64,000 bases of DNA from Wolfiporia cocos (taxonomy: Eukaryota; Basidiomycota; Agaricomycetes; Polyporales; Phaeolaceae): assembly GCA_029448655.1 (NCBI GenBank), contig JACCLO010000011.1:1860001-1924000 (forward strand), written 5' to 3'. A program made the translations under genes and the position numbers. Under the pieces are notes generated by a model that had not been told where the DNA came from, ran no database searches, and worked only from the letters and a program-made list of their open reading frames with translations. Positions 47,018 through 59,539 of the stretch are shown one piece after another. How positions within the stretch are numbered: the first letter of the stretch is position 1; the number at the start of each line of letters is the position of its first letter.

Positions 47018-48638
47018 ATGTCCGAAGCGTCATTCACGCTCAATGTACCTGATGCGGAGATTGAGCTACTGCAGAAGAAGCTGGCCTTGACGCGTCTCCC
47101 GGACGAGCTGGAAGAAGCGGGCTGGGACTACGGCGTGCCGCTGGCAGACGTCCGACGCCTGGTTGCGCGGTGGCAGGATGGTTTTGACTGGCGCAAAGCG
47201 GAGGCTGAGATCAACCACCTGCCACAATTCACCAGAGACATCGACGTCGATGGCTTCGGGACCATCAACATCCATTACATTCACCAAAAAAGCACCGTTC
47301 CCAACGCAATCCCGCTGCTATTCGTGCATGGCTGTAGGTGGCGTACGCGGTGCGCGCGGCTCTACCGTGTTTTGACATTAGCATAGGGCCGGGGCACTTC
47401 CTAGAAGTGCGGAAGATGTTGCCCATGCTCACGGAGGCGTCACCCGACCATCCCAGCTTTCATGTCGTAGCAATCAGCCTGCCGAACTTTGGGTTCTCAG
47501 AAGCCCCGAAGAAGAAGGGTTTCGCTGGGACTCAATATGCTGAAGTATGTATGCATGTCTCAAGGTGCCACACATCTTGAACAATCATTCACAGGTATCA
47601 AACAAACTGATGCTATCGCTGGGCTATAATGAATATGGTCAGTTGCATTCATAATACAAGGGTCTGCACCAGTCTAATGATCCTTCGTTCAGTTGTTCAA
47701 GGGGGTGACTGGGGACATCTTGTATGCATTATATTCGTATTATGTCAGATGATGCCACTAATGGACTATGTTTTCAGGTTGCAAAGACCCTCGCAGTACA
47801 ATACGGACATAAGAGCGTTAAAGCGTGGCACACTAACATGGCAGCGTAAGTCACTGGCACACCTTATATAGCACTACCGCAAACATTCTCTCATTACCTG
47901 TCATTTGCCGACACAGTGCGGGCCCGCCGAGCTTCTGGACGCACCCTTTCCGCTTCCTTGCATTCCTCGTAACCCCGTGGACTGCAGCGGAGAAAGCGGG
48001 TCTCGCGCACTCTCAGCAGTTCGAGCTCAAAGGCTCGGGCTACTTCAAGGAGCAGTCCACGCAGCCGCAGACGATCGGCTACAATCTCGCAGACTCGCCG
48101 GTCGGCCTGCTCGCGTGGATATACGAGAAACTCGTCCAGTGGACGGACGGGTACCCCTGGGAGGATGACGAAGGTCGGTGCATCTGCGTCGCATTGAGAG
48201 CCGACATTTAAGCGGAAGCTGAGACTGATTTGCGTATGACGTTTCAGTGTTGACGTGGATCTCGGTGTACTGGTTCTCGCGCGCGGGCCCAGCCGCATCG
48301 GTGCGGATCTATTATGAAGTGACGGGCAGTGCTGGCGTGGGGGCGATTGTCGGGACCAAGTACAGCTCGATCCCGCTTGGGCTGTCGTACTTCCCCAAGG
48401 AGCTGATGGTGGTGCCCAGATTGTGAGTCTTATGAAGCGACACTCTCCGTGCCACAGACTGATTGAACCAAGGTGGTCCCGGACGATTGGGAACGTTGTG
48501 TACGAGTCGGAACATCAGAGTGGCGGGCACTTCGCTGCCCACGAGCAGCCGGAGGCGCTGGCAGCCGATGTGCGTAGCATGTTCGGCAAGGGCGGGCCTG
48601 CATTTGGTGTGGTCCCTGGGAAGAATGGGTATGCGTGA
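47018..48638 (+). CDS. Epoxide hydrolase EH3 (microsomal type)
   Basis: Eight exons at the same positions and phases as EH1/EH2: 47018-47333, 47387-47544, 47595-47637, 47693-47721, 47778-47845, 47917-48173, 48248-48422, 48473-48638; 403 aa. EHN domain (FTLNVPDAEIELLQKKLAL), oxyanion HGWPGHF, nucleophile Asp in GGDWGHL, lid [19 protein letters not shown], and catalytic His in SGGHFAA. It differs throughout from EH1/EH2, so it is an older paralogue. Its intron 6 has a normal GT donor (gtcggt), which marks the ancestral state for the GC and GG donors of EH2 and EH1. It lies outside the inverted arms. Confidence 0.93.
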
Positions 48639-49268
48639 AACGTTTCTCATCTTGCATTGTGCCATGCCTGAGTCTCACAGCGGGTAGCTGTTGTACAACA
48701 ATTTCCCGACCATGTAAAGTAGGCTGTATGCAGACTGATATTGGCTATCGTTAACGTTGCATTGTTGACTATTATCTCTGCAACGAACGTGAGTAGTAAC
48801 GTGCAGCGTCTCCTGTTCGCGCCCCGGCGTCATTGCGGTGCTACTGCATTCAACATTAGCCAAACTATGCAAAGTTCTGAAAACTGATTGTTCATCGGCT
48901 GGCTGCAGTTGATAGGAACCTCGCTGCGAACAAGGATTGATATTGAGGCAGCAACTTGGATCATATTGTCGGTCACGAGTAGAAACGATGCATTATTGTG
49001 GTATTGAGGATGACATTGGAAGCCGGTTTGATTCGGTGATATAGCTACTATTGTTATGGGCAGGCACGAAGACCTGTCGACCTTGCGATCGACATGTATG
49101 CCACAGGCCACACGCGCTTGCCGCCGCGACGCGATCACGTTCAGCTCGCGATGTACTTGGCGCTTAATCGCTTACATAAGCTCTTGTCCCGCTCCGCTCA
49201 GCTGTCACCGGTACCCTCAAACTGTCCATCCGTCGTCCCGATATCGACATATACCGGCAAACACTACA
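48639..49268. other. Intergenic region EH3/Usb1
   Basis: No gene seen; 3' end of EH3 and promoter of the Usb1 gene. Confidence 0.45.
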
Positions 49269-50443
49269 ATGAAGCGTGGCAATGCGCTTGTTTCATATGA
49301 AAGCTCCGACGAGGATGAATCACCAAAGGCGCTTCAGGAGATCGTCTCTAAGAAGAGGTAGGGTCGAGTGTACTTCTCCGGACCTCAGGTTAGTGGCCGA
49401 GCTCATTCTGATAGGAAACTACCTGGCCTATCCTCTGCATTTGTCCCAAAGACACCAGTAGACAATCCCTCGCTGCATCAGGGTCGGATCCGTACGACCC
49501 CTCATGTCGAGGGTCAATATGCGGCGTACGTCTATGTGCCACTGCTTCTGGATGATCACCCAGCGTTACACAAGTTGTTACTCAAGGCGTTCACGGACGC
49601 CAAGTCGATTGTACCGCCTCTGCATCCTATTGCATTAGCGGTGAACGCCAATGCAGAAGACAACCCTAGCGGAAGAGCGAAGGCAGTACGCGAGTTGCAC
49701 GTATCTATTACTCGACCCATCTATCTGCGCGCACACCAGAGAGATGAGCTGAGGCGCGCCATTAGAGCTGTCTCGCTTTCACACTCATCGTGAGTTAGCC
49801 TCTGCTCGGTCCGGAAGTCCCTCACGACAGCGATCGGGCCAGTTTCAAGGCGTCCTTCGCACAAATCTCGGAGCTGACGAATGACGAGCGCTCGCGCACC
49901 TTCCTCGCGCTTGAAGTGGGTGCGGGCCATGCTGAGGTGCGATACGTTTTTCGGAGTCGCTCAGATGAGTATGTGAGGAAGGTTTATTACTGATGTCCTG
50001 GATTGGTGTAGTTGAAGAAGCTGACCACTTCATTGACTCCAACGCTGACTTCCCTGCGACAAAAGGAGTTCTATGCAGATCCGCGCTTCCACGCGTCTTT
50101 CGCGTGGGCGCTGCTTGACCGCCCGCCGCTCCCAGCCGCAAGCGCACCAAATCCTTCTCCACTTCCTCAATCGCCCAAAGTGGCTCCTCAAGTGGCTCCA
50201 AGCAATAGCCCGCCAACGAAGAACGTAGCTGCAGCTAGGGACGACCTAGATACAGCCGACAACACCGCACCACAAGACCCTCAACGGTTCCCTAGTATCC
50301 CGTGCTTCCCCTCGGATCTCGTGCCGAGTCTGAACCACACGTTCGGGGACACGCTCGTTTCGCGCTTAGTCGGGTCATTTGAAGTGACCGAGTTGCGGGT
50401 CAGAATTGGTCAGGAGGTGAACAGGTTCCGGCTGAGGGAGTGA
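49269..50443 (+). CDS. usb1: U6 snRNA phosphodiesterase Usb1
   Basis: Four exons: 49269-49357, 49415-49789, 49831-49936, 50012-50443; phases agree, 333 aa. It belongs to the 2H phosphoesterase superfamily: two H-x-S motifs are visible, LHVSITRPIYLR and, in exon 4, FHASFAWALL, as expected for Usb1, which trims the 3' oligo-U tail of U6 snRNA in the nucleus. The N-terminus (MKRGNALVSYESSDEDES) is the acidic start typical of fungal homologues. A Pro/Ser/Asn-rich insert of about 50 residues follows the second motif. The C-terminus VTELRVRIGQEVNRFRL matches the family's final strand. Confidence 0.9.
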
Positions 50444-53400
50444 GGGCTGATCAGCAGTCGTACTTATTCTTAGTGCGGCCAATGCACAAGACTGGACGTA
50501 GACTGGACGTAGAGGAGAATAAATGGAGATGGAGCTCGTGAATTACGTTGGATAATTTCATATCTGCATGTGTTTGTTTTCGGATCTTATAATAGTCATG
50601 AAAAGGTCTCGTCGGACGACTTTGAGCTGTGCCACTCAGGGTACGAGGAAGTGCCGACTGGCATCGGCGCTTGACCTTCGCCTGAATGCGTTCATGCACT
50701 CTATTTTCACAACTGACATTCGTGATGACTACGGAAAGAGGGGTAGTGATTTTTTGAACCATACAGTGCTGTATCCACAAGACATAACAGCGTCAAGTCG
50801 GAAGTGACTGAAGGTTACAACCATGTTCATTCAAATTGTAGCAATCCCAATGCTGGAGCATGCAATCCCGCCGCGCGCTGTTGGGCGCCAGTATGATACC
50901 TTACTATATGGAAAGGCGCGATACTGAACACCGCGCCGGTTAACGGTTCAATACGTTCATACATTGGTTATTTGGTAGTTTGGGGCTTTTGCTTCTGCAT
51001 AGCAACACTATATGTATGCGCTGTCACTCGCTGTCTCCCGTCAGGAGTGCCAACGCTGAGCTTCTTCGTACGCTATCTAGCGCACTCACTTTCACACCCA
51101 ACACTATGGGGTGGGTGGGCGGAATGTCCAAACTGACAAAGCGTGCAAGCAGTTCATACACTAGAAGCGTAGCCGCTTGACCGGCACATCCGGTGAGGGA
51201 GGTGACAGCGGATCGAGGCGGGGGGACACGACGGTAGGGCGTCGTATCTGAGCGACCTACGCGTATCCGTACGCGTTGGTCCACTCATTGCGCCAGACGG
51301 TACGCGAATCGGGCGGCAGGGAATCTGGTGCTCGGCGTCGCGGTGGTGCACGTCACTGCGGCGCCCTGGTCTGACTGTGGCGCATTAAGCGCCAACGTGT
51401 GGGCGCTTGCATGCCGCGCACTAAATGATCAAGTCTTCGCCCTGGAGAAGGAATAATACCATAAGCAAGCAAGGATTCTGAATAAAACATATGGGCATAG
51501 CAACGTTTCTCAAAGAACACTACAAAACGTGGTGATAATAAAATGCTATGTATGCGCTCACTGGGAGTCGAACTGTTGTCATCAAGCACATCACGTGCAT
51601 ATGGGCGTCTGTTGGTCGAAACTGGCTTCATTTTGGGGGGTCAAGTCGACCTTCTCCTTGACAGTCGAAGGTAATTATGCCACATGACATGTCTTAACTG
51701 TCAGCCGATGATGATGAACTGGTAGCCTCACAGTAGTATTGCTCGATCGCGTAGTTTGGACTGTCCCAGCCCTCCAGCGCTTGACCGCTTCAAGCGCCTG
51801 TTTGGGCTTGTCATACGGGACCCGCGCAATAATCAGAAGCGAACAATCAACGCAAAAGTTTATTCAGTACTTCCCATATGTCGAGCGTCGTCGACAATGA
51901 GGAATGTGAATGGCCCAGCGCGCCTCGTCATACCAATAACTTCGCCGTTACAGTGTTTACGGCCTGAGTGGCTGATTAGCGAATGCAGCCCAGAGTCCGC
52001 TCCATTCCAGCTCGAGTGTATGGCGCTGAGTGCGCCCCAGAATGCGCGACCACTCAGAGAGATGAACACATCCAGTTACGGATCCAGTCGTTCGCGCCTA
52101 CGTAGCATGTACCCGCCGCGCTCAAGGGGCGCGGCAATGTAGAACTCGCGGGGCAGTATGGATCGCCGGTAGCATTGAACGAGCGCGCGGGAGCATTGCT
52201 GCTGCTGCTGAAGTCCGTCGCAGCGGGATCGTTGTTAAATGCTGTAAATTTAGAGAAGAGAGAGGGAGGGGCAACCTTGTAATAGGGTAGCAGAACGGTA
52301 GTCCACTTTTACTACAGTTACCGCAGAACTCTTCCTACTAACCTGAGAGAGGGAGCTTACTACTGCTAGTTCAAGTCGTACGGATCGTGGCCTAAGAGAT
52401 GTTCAGGACAAAAGACAGCTCACTTGCCGCTAGCAAAGAGCGGGTCCATCAGCTCCGCGTTGCAGAATAGACTGATAGCTTCGAAGTCTATGCTATTTAA
52501 GTGATTCACACATACTTCGGCGCAACCAGTTTTTGCAATGAGGTACGTGGCGGTGCTTAATACTTGGTTACATGGCTCTCCGTCAAGTGTTTGCCTGCAT
52601 CTTGTTTTTCCCGTGTACAAGAGCTACATATGAGACACATTCGAATATACTTATACTCGGGCGGAGGAAAAACCCACGTAAGGTCAATCACCGGCGCTAC
52701 TGACTTTGGTGTGCACTGCACATCATAGTATGACGGCGTGATGGTAGAGTGGTCCGTACAGCCATTCCCTGTACGGATTTATGGATGGATGATATATCAC
52801 TGCAGCGTAAAAGTACGTAAGCTGAATATATTAACAGTACTTATCATGATGGACGTCATCACTATCATGTCGGCTTGAACGCGCTTCGTATTTTGATCGT
52901 ACACATCGGCGGCGAATACTGGTATGTAGCGACACTGCCCCAGACGGATAACCTCACAGTATTGCATTCATCTCGGGAGATGACCAGCCCCGTAAGACTC
53001 TCAAGCTAATAAAATGCTCGGCCTTTGAACTTGCTAAAAGGCGTGAAGAAGAGCAGCTACATTATTAGCTGGTTAGGGAGTTGCGCTCTATGCAGCGCAG
53101 ATGCTTTCATACATTGTGTAGTAACACTTACCACTGCCTCCTCATACCCTGCGTACGAGATACCGATGCCATTGAGTAGGCAGATAGATGAAAGGTGTCG
53201 AAATTCACGGGAAGGCGCCCGCTCGTGAGGCTACGCGCTCCCTTTCGGACTCCAGGGACTTCGTCTGGATGGGTTAACAAACGGACGACTAGGTACGTAC
53301 AATCCGTCCCATTTTATACTAACGGTGACTCATCTGCCCGTACCGCCCCGATTATCAGCCCCCCGACTCCCGCCGCGCCCGCCATTTCCGCCTATTGACT

Positions 53401-54270
53401 CCGATCGATGTGCGACTCCGATCGCACCATCGCGCGCCGAGCGCGTCGACTTCCAACAAAAGGAATGTTTGCTGTCTCATTCCACGACAAGGAGTTGTAG
53501 TTCGAGTCATCTGTGTATGTTCATGGCCTCACATGGCTCAGGAGCAAACCTAGAACAAGCCCAGAGAGGAAGAGCAACTCGGGCCTCTGTTTGTCCAGAT
53601 CATGATGTCGGTCGTGTCGGTATCGTTCCTACTTTCATAAAAATATAAGAGCAGGTGCCAAGCGCGAATGCCTATGATTCCGGTGTACGCTCTTCGTGGA
53701 CAATGAACGTATGCGACGTAATCATCGGTGGATTTCTGACCCAGCGGTTTCGTCACAGAAGGCGGAGTAATTAGTCCGCCCGCTGTGGTCCGGAAGAGCC
53801 GAGTGACTCAGTCGTGAATGTGGTGCAATGGAAGAGAACAGTGCACCGTCGAATCCCAAGACATCCTGGTGAGCAGTCGGATAGAATACGCTGCCGGTAA
53901 TAGGCAGTCGCGGCTATCCAGCTTGGGCTCCTGCGAGCATCGAATTCGCAGCACTGCCCAGCTGTAGTGCGCAGGGGATATATGACCAGGACAAAAACTA
54001 GTGAGAACCACCTGATGCAGCTTCTCGCAGTGAAGTGCCCGGGCTGGCCACAGGCCTCGATCTTGATTTGTAACGGGCCAGATACGTACACAAGGACACA
54101 CAGTGACCCGTGACATAACGTGACCTGCTGAGCGGTGGTGGCGTTCCTAATAGTCACAGCTTCCTCATCGCAAACGACGACGACAACGCCCTCGAGCTCG
54201 ACATCCTGTGTGCTCTCGAGGCATTCCTATTTGCTACTTTATCTCCATCTAGTCTCTCCTTTCCCTCACT
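50444..54270. other. Gene-poor 3.8 kb stretch
   Basis: No gene supported. Frames at 51756-52142 (+) and 51860-52069 (-) overlap each other and neither has a recognisable domain or splice partners. A short GCT run lies near 52200. The last 150 bp form the 5' region of the RING gene. Confidence 0.45.
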
Positions 54271-57200
54271 ATGGGCCAAGCAGCCTCCCGAAATCGCGCA
54301 CAAACTCCCGCGGCGCCGGTAGATAGCACGCCTTCCGAGGCAGGCACCAGCACGGCAGCATCGTCGTTGAGGACTGCATCTCGCGCAACAAAGCGATCCC
54401 GAACATCATCCCTTCGCCAAAGCGTTCTGGGTTTGCTCCCCCACTCACGCTCGTCGAGCTCTCTTAACAGTAGTCCCTCGTCCCACGACGGCGCGCAAGA
54501 CGCACAGCCCCCAAAGAAACGATGGCGCTCATCAAAGCGCTGGTCAAAGGCCCCAGCGATGAGCTCTGACGAGAGCACGGCGGTGGAGTCGACTCTGACA
54601 CCTGCGGTAGAGGAGGAGGTCCCTGTTGTCGTGACGAGCCCCTACACGCCGCCACCTGAAGAGCCGCCTCATGCGGAAACAGATCTGGCATCGGAGCCCG
54701 AACAGCGATCGGTCACAGATAGGACACCGCCAACTGAGCACAGTATTCTGGCAGCAGATGAACACTCTCCCAGCTGGAATGGATCCACGCTGCGGGACGA
54801 GCACGAGTCCTACGAGGACAATGGTGAGCTCGCGCAGCCAACACCTGCTTCCGAACAAGCGCCGCGCCCATACCCACAGCCCGGTACACTCGTCGTCGTG
54901 CAAGGTGTTGTCAACACGACGGACTCGCAAGCGAATGGAACATCCGCCCCGCAGCAGCGACCGTCGCGTTCATCTACCCCACGTCCCGTATCGGGCGTCC
55001 ACTCTCAGAGATCGTCGTCCGCACCGCGGGAGCGTGAAGGCGAACGGCTCGGAACTCGCAATCGGTTATCGTCATTTATATCGCGCTCGCGGCCATCGTC
55101 GGAAGTCATGTCGGGCTCGAACCGCAACTCTGCTATCTCTTCCGACAGCAGCCCAGGTTTCAATCCTGACCCGACTCCCGCAGAAGATGCCACTTCGTAC
55201 TCAGAACAACACGATAATGTTGCTGGCGAGGCTGACGGACGGCCACGGCCGTTGTCACCAGCAAGCATTGACGTGCTGGGAACGCTTCTGAGGTGCGTGC
55301 ATCTTGCCTCGTTTTCTCCGCATGATTGACTCTTCGGTAGTGTTGCTGCGGCTGCCACAGCAGCATCTCTCTTCTCCCCCGGGATTGCGTTCCCAGGCCA
55401 CGGTAATGGTACTGCGACGGCTACACCAGGCTCTAATCGCCCGATGTCCCCTACTCCCACCGCGGGTCTAGGGACATTGGCGGGTCTTGCTGGTCTGGGT
55501 ATGGATCCTCTAGGAGTTAATCCAGGACAGGCACCCAGCGTTGCTCAGGTTCAGCGCGATGGACGCGACCGTATCCGCAACGTATGGGAGAACATGCGCG
55601 ACCGCCTTGGATTGCATTCGCGGAATTCTGTATTGGGTGGCCTCAATTCCACGCAATCGGACGGCGCGAGTGATCGTATGCGCCCCGGCGATATGATGCT
55701 GGCTGAAATGGCGCGCGCTCTGAACATTGGCCTTGGACTGCCCAACGACAACAGCGTACCCACTGGGACATCGTCTGATCGCACTGGACCAAGCGGTGAA
55801 GCTGGTTCTGGCGGCAACACAAGTTCCCAGACCGTTACCGCCGATTCTGCAGATCGCCCTGCTCCGGCTGAGGACAGCTTTGAGCGCTTCCTGCTGAACC
55901 TACGGAACGACCTCAGGATTGCTTTGTCAGAGGATGGTGCTGCAGAACGCCCACAGCGGGATAGTGTTCACTCGTCTCACTCGTCTAGTTCAACTACTCC
56001 AGCTCAGCAGGATCTAGCGCCTGTGGCTGGTCCCTCAAGCATGCGCTCGGGGACACCGGTCAATCAGTCTGAATACCCTGTATCCGAAAGTGAGGACCCT
56101 GATGAGGACAATCCTCCTCCGTTAGAAGATGGCTCCGACTCAGAAGACGAGTATGATGCGGATGACGACGAGGACATGGACGATGAGCACGATGAACACG
56201 ATGAGCATGATCATGGCACCGATACGCCGCGCTCTCCCCGCTCGCCCACACCGATCCCTGGGTCCTTTTTCGACCACCGATACGTCCCGGATGGCGGTCG
56301 CAGGGCTCCTGGAGTCAACCTCTGGCGATTGTATCGCTTCCAGCCTATCCCCGCTTCGCAGACGCAGGGCCATGCGGCTACCACGAGTGCTACTGCCTCT
56401 CATCGCGCTTCCGTAGACGCTACTTCCCCTGCCTCGCCTGAGGCTGCCGGAAGCGCCACTTCTGACTCGCACCCCCCTTCCTCCACTACCACCACCCCGC
56501 TCGACACGCCCGCCGAAGGTGCGGAGCCCAGCGAGCCTCAAGCGCCGTCGCCCGCTGCGACAGACCCGAACGCGAACGTCGTGGTGCCCGTGATCGTTGT
56601 CGGTCTGCAGTCTGTCGATATGGGCCGCACGCACAATCATGCTCACGGCGCCGCAGATCATACGCAGCCGTCGGACGACGTGCGCTCTACAGAAAGTAGC
56701 TTGGGTTCCGCTGAGAATTGGCGGAACCAGAGCAGCACTGCCCCCATGGACATCCCCTCGCGTGGTCGCCCGTGGCGTTCACGCGCTGCAGATGCTCTCA
56801 GGCCGCTGCTTCCTGGACGGAGAAGCGGCTCGCACAATAGACAATCGACTGATGCAAATGGAGCCAGGACGTTCCTCATTTATGTCATTGGAGGTATGCG
56901 AAATCTCAGCATCTTGAGATATCACTATTAACTTTCTGCAGGCTATTACCCACCTAATCACCACATGGTGACGGGCTCGGACAGCTTAGATTCGTATGAA
57001 GCTCTTTGGTATGTTCACAGATTGTCTGACAGTGCAACATGTCTGATTTCGGATATTCAGGGAGCTCGCCGAGTTGCTTGGGCAGGTCAAGCCGCCGGTG
57101 GCAACAAGAGAAGACATTGACAATTCTGGTCTTCAAATTATTAAAGCACATGAATTGCGGCGATGTGAAGAAGAAGGCCGCGTCTCCTCAAACTGTGTTG

Positions 57201-57448
57201 AGCGGGTGCGCTATGATTTGAATGTGCGATTTGGTATGATGCTGATTTTGCTCCAGTGTCTCATTTGTTTGGACGACTATGAGCCGGAAGATGATCTCCG
57301 GCTGATGACCTGTAGACATGCCTTCCACAAGGAATGCGTCGACAAGTGGCTGCAAGTCGGACGCAACAACTGCCCTGCATGTAGATCAAAGGTGAGGATC
57401 AACGGTGTCTGCTGGATGTGCAATACTGACCAGTCCGCCGGCTGCTAG
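54271..57448 (+). CDS. RING-H2 E3 ubiquitin ligase, probably N-myristoylated
   Basis: Five exons: 54271-55292, 55341-56893, 56942-57008, 57061-57205, 57257-57448; phases agree, 992 aa. The N-terminus MGQAASRN fits an N-myristoylation signal, suggesting membrane attachment. The first 800 residues are disordered, Ser/Thr/Pro-rich, with an acidic block (SEDEYDADDDEDMDDEHDE). After a conserved-looking GYYPPNHHMVTG and WELAELLGQVKPPVA segment comes a C3H2C3 RING-H2: CLICLDDYEPEDDLRLMTC-x-H-x2-H, then CVDKWLQ and CPACRSK. RING-H2 domains bind two zinc ions and recruit an E2. A further GT-AG intron could remove residues after CRSK, so the last 18 codons are uncertain. Substrate unknown. Confidence 0.87.
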
Positions 57449-58015
57449 GGAGTGTCCACGGCTAGTGACTCAAATCCTCTGTAGCGTTCGCGTCAGTACC
57501 CATACGGCTGCTAAGTAATATGTAAACCACCCGCGTTGTCTTGCATCTCGGACTGAAATCGCTGTTTTCCTATCTCCTCTCATCATTGGCTACCCGTTAC
57601 ACGTTCGTTCTCTCCTGATGTTCATGCTTTTCCTGTAGCAGACTCTCCGTACGCGTTGTTGAAGTGAACCCATGCTCGTGCAAAATGTCGACAATTCCCC
57701 ATTGTCTGCACCCATGTCTGGTGCGAGGTACTAATTCTATGTAGTTGTATCTGGGAGGAGGGATTGTCCCAGCTAAGGGAGCGTGGTACTACTGATCGTG
57801 GGGTAACAATATCATTATGAACCGACTGGATTAACCAGTCGAGGACCTCGCGCCGTGCCGAGTAGAAACGTTGAGCTTGCGCACATCAACACTTGTGACT
57901 CTGGTACTGGCTGTTACCTGAGGCGGCCGTTTTAGAGCTTTGAACGGTGCCGATTGTTGCCTATGCTGCTTCCGAAGAAGATACTGATACTCTATCATAG
58001 AGCACACGTCCCTAA
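57449..58015. other. Intergenic region RING/FIST
   Basis: Tandem plus-strand neighbours; 3' end of the RING gene and promoter of the FIST gene. No further feature seen. Confidence 0.45.
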
Positions 58016-59539
58016 ATGGCTCTATATATGAAAACTTTCGTCTCGAGGAGCACCTCTGACATTCTCGCGCACCTAAGCCACATTCAACTCGCACACTCGC
58101 CCTTCGTCACACTCTTCGCTCTGTCTGCACCCCCGGTGCTGGGGACCTCCAGTTTGTCGAGTCTCGTCGCCAAACTCACCTCGCTTTCCGATAGTTGCAT
58201 TGGAGCTCTCTCTGCGCCCATTCCAAACGCCCATTCATCTATTGCATGTTCTATTGCGCTTTTCGACAAGCGTTATGTCACACCGTTCAGGAGCACCATA
58301 CCTGGTAGGCAAGCCGCTCAGGTAGGCCGCTGGCACGCATTCCGGACGCGGGAGGATGATGCGCCCGCCGTGGCGGAAAATGGCGCAGACTGCTTGAAGC
58401 ACATTGAGTGAGTACTCGCTCAACACCCTGCTGCACATATATCTGGTACGACCCGATGCATGCATCAAAAGTGCAAAGGATGTAAGCTCTGTCGTCTTCC
58501 TATCGGACGGGGCCCCAGAAGGGCTATGTACCGCGCTTCAAGCCTTCCCCTCCGCGCATAAGGTCAGTCAGCAATTTATCGTGTGTACCGGCGACCAATA
58601 GTTCTCAATTTGCGGCGCGGCCTCGCTCAAGCTAGGCCTCGTAGCATCGTCGACACCCTTTGTTACCGGGAGGCCGTACACGCTCTTCCACGGCAAGTCA
58701 GTGCACTCCTCTGGGGCGGTTGGGCTGTGCCTGTCCTCGCCCACCCGGCCGCGAGGACGGCTGTTGCTGCCGAAGACGCAGGCGTTGACGGAGCCGCTCG
58801 TTGTGACCCAGTCAGTAGTCTTTTGCTTCGCTTCGCGTCGTCGGTATATCGACGCAGAGAAGAATGGAAGGCAACTTGATATATACACTCAACGATGTAA
58901 ATCCCACGCGCCTCCTCCTCTCTGCCATCGAGCGCCATAATAAGGGTAGTCCTCACGGCAGGAAGGACTGGATCACGAAGGACGACCAGTTCTACCTGGG
59001 TGTAATGCGCCAAGCCGACGGCCTTGATGAGGTTCGTTGTATTTCGCTTCAAGTCGCGTAAGAGACGCTATACCGTTATGCATCCTTCAGATCCAGCAAG
59101 TATATCACATCACATCTGGGGATCCCTCGCGCGGCACCCTTGCAGTCGAGAGTGAGCATGCACCCGCAAAAGGCTCTCGTGTGCAGGTGAGCCCTCTCCG
59201 CGTCCGTGCCTCGCAGCTGATTTATGTCTTCAGTTCTTCCACGTTCCCGCGACATCCATATTGACTCCCGATGTTCTCTCTCACTTCACCTCAAGCGCAG
59301 CCGAGAAGATGTTCACGCTGGCATTTTCTGCTGCCCCCTCTGACGAGACCGATACTACATTGTCTCAGGCAGAAAACGCAGAGGGGATGATTGTGCTCGA
59401 GGACACGTTCCTTGCGGCGTCAGAAAACGGGCTCATCGTGGATCCTTCCATGCCTGTGGGGATGCAGGAAAGGAGAGTGAATGGGTGGAAGTGCACGATG
59501 CCGGGGAGCGCGTTCAGTTTGGAGTTGCATAGATCGTGA
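58016..59539 (+). CDS. FIST-domain protein
   Basis: Six exons: 58016-58407, 58472-58562, 58602 to about 58813, about 58864-59031, 59091-59186, 59234-59539. The N-terminal half (MKTFVSRSTSDILAHLSHIQ, GRWHAFRTRED, VVFLSDGAPEGLCTALQAF, GLVASSTPFVTGRPYTLFHG, SSGAVGLCLS) reads as a FIST domain, found in signal-transduction proteins and thought to bind small ligands. The C-terminal half (DDQFYLGVM, VYHITSGDPSRGTLAVES, and ending WKCTMPGSAFSLEL) fits the FIST C-terminal part. No F-box is visible. The exon 3/4 junction has two equally good solutions differing by two codons. ATG 58028 is an alternative start. Confidence 0.7.

Noticed and set aside
51540..51635. tRNA-like GGGAGTCGAAC sequence on the minus strand
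   Set aside because: T-stem does not pair and no valid anticodon arm can be drawn.
51756..52142. A 128-codon plus frame and an overlapping 69-codon minus frame
   Set aside because: They overlap on opposite strands, neither has a domain or splice partner, so neither is reported as a gene.
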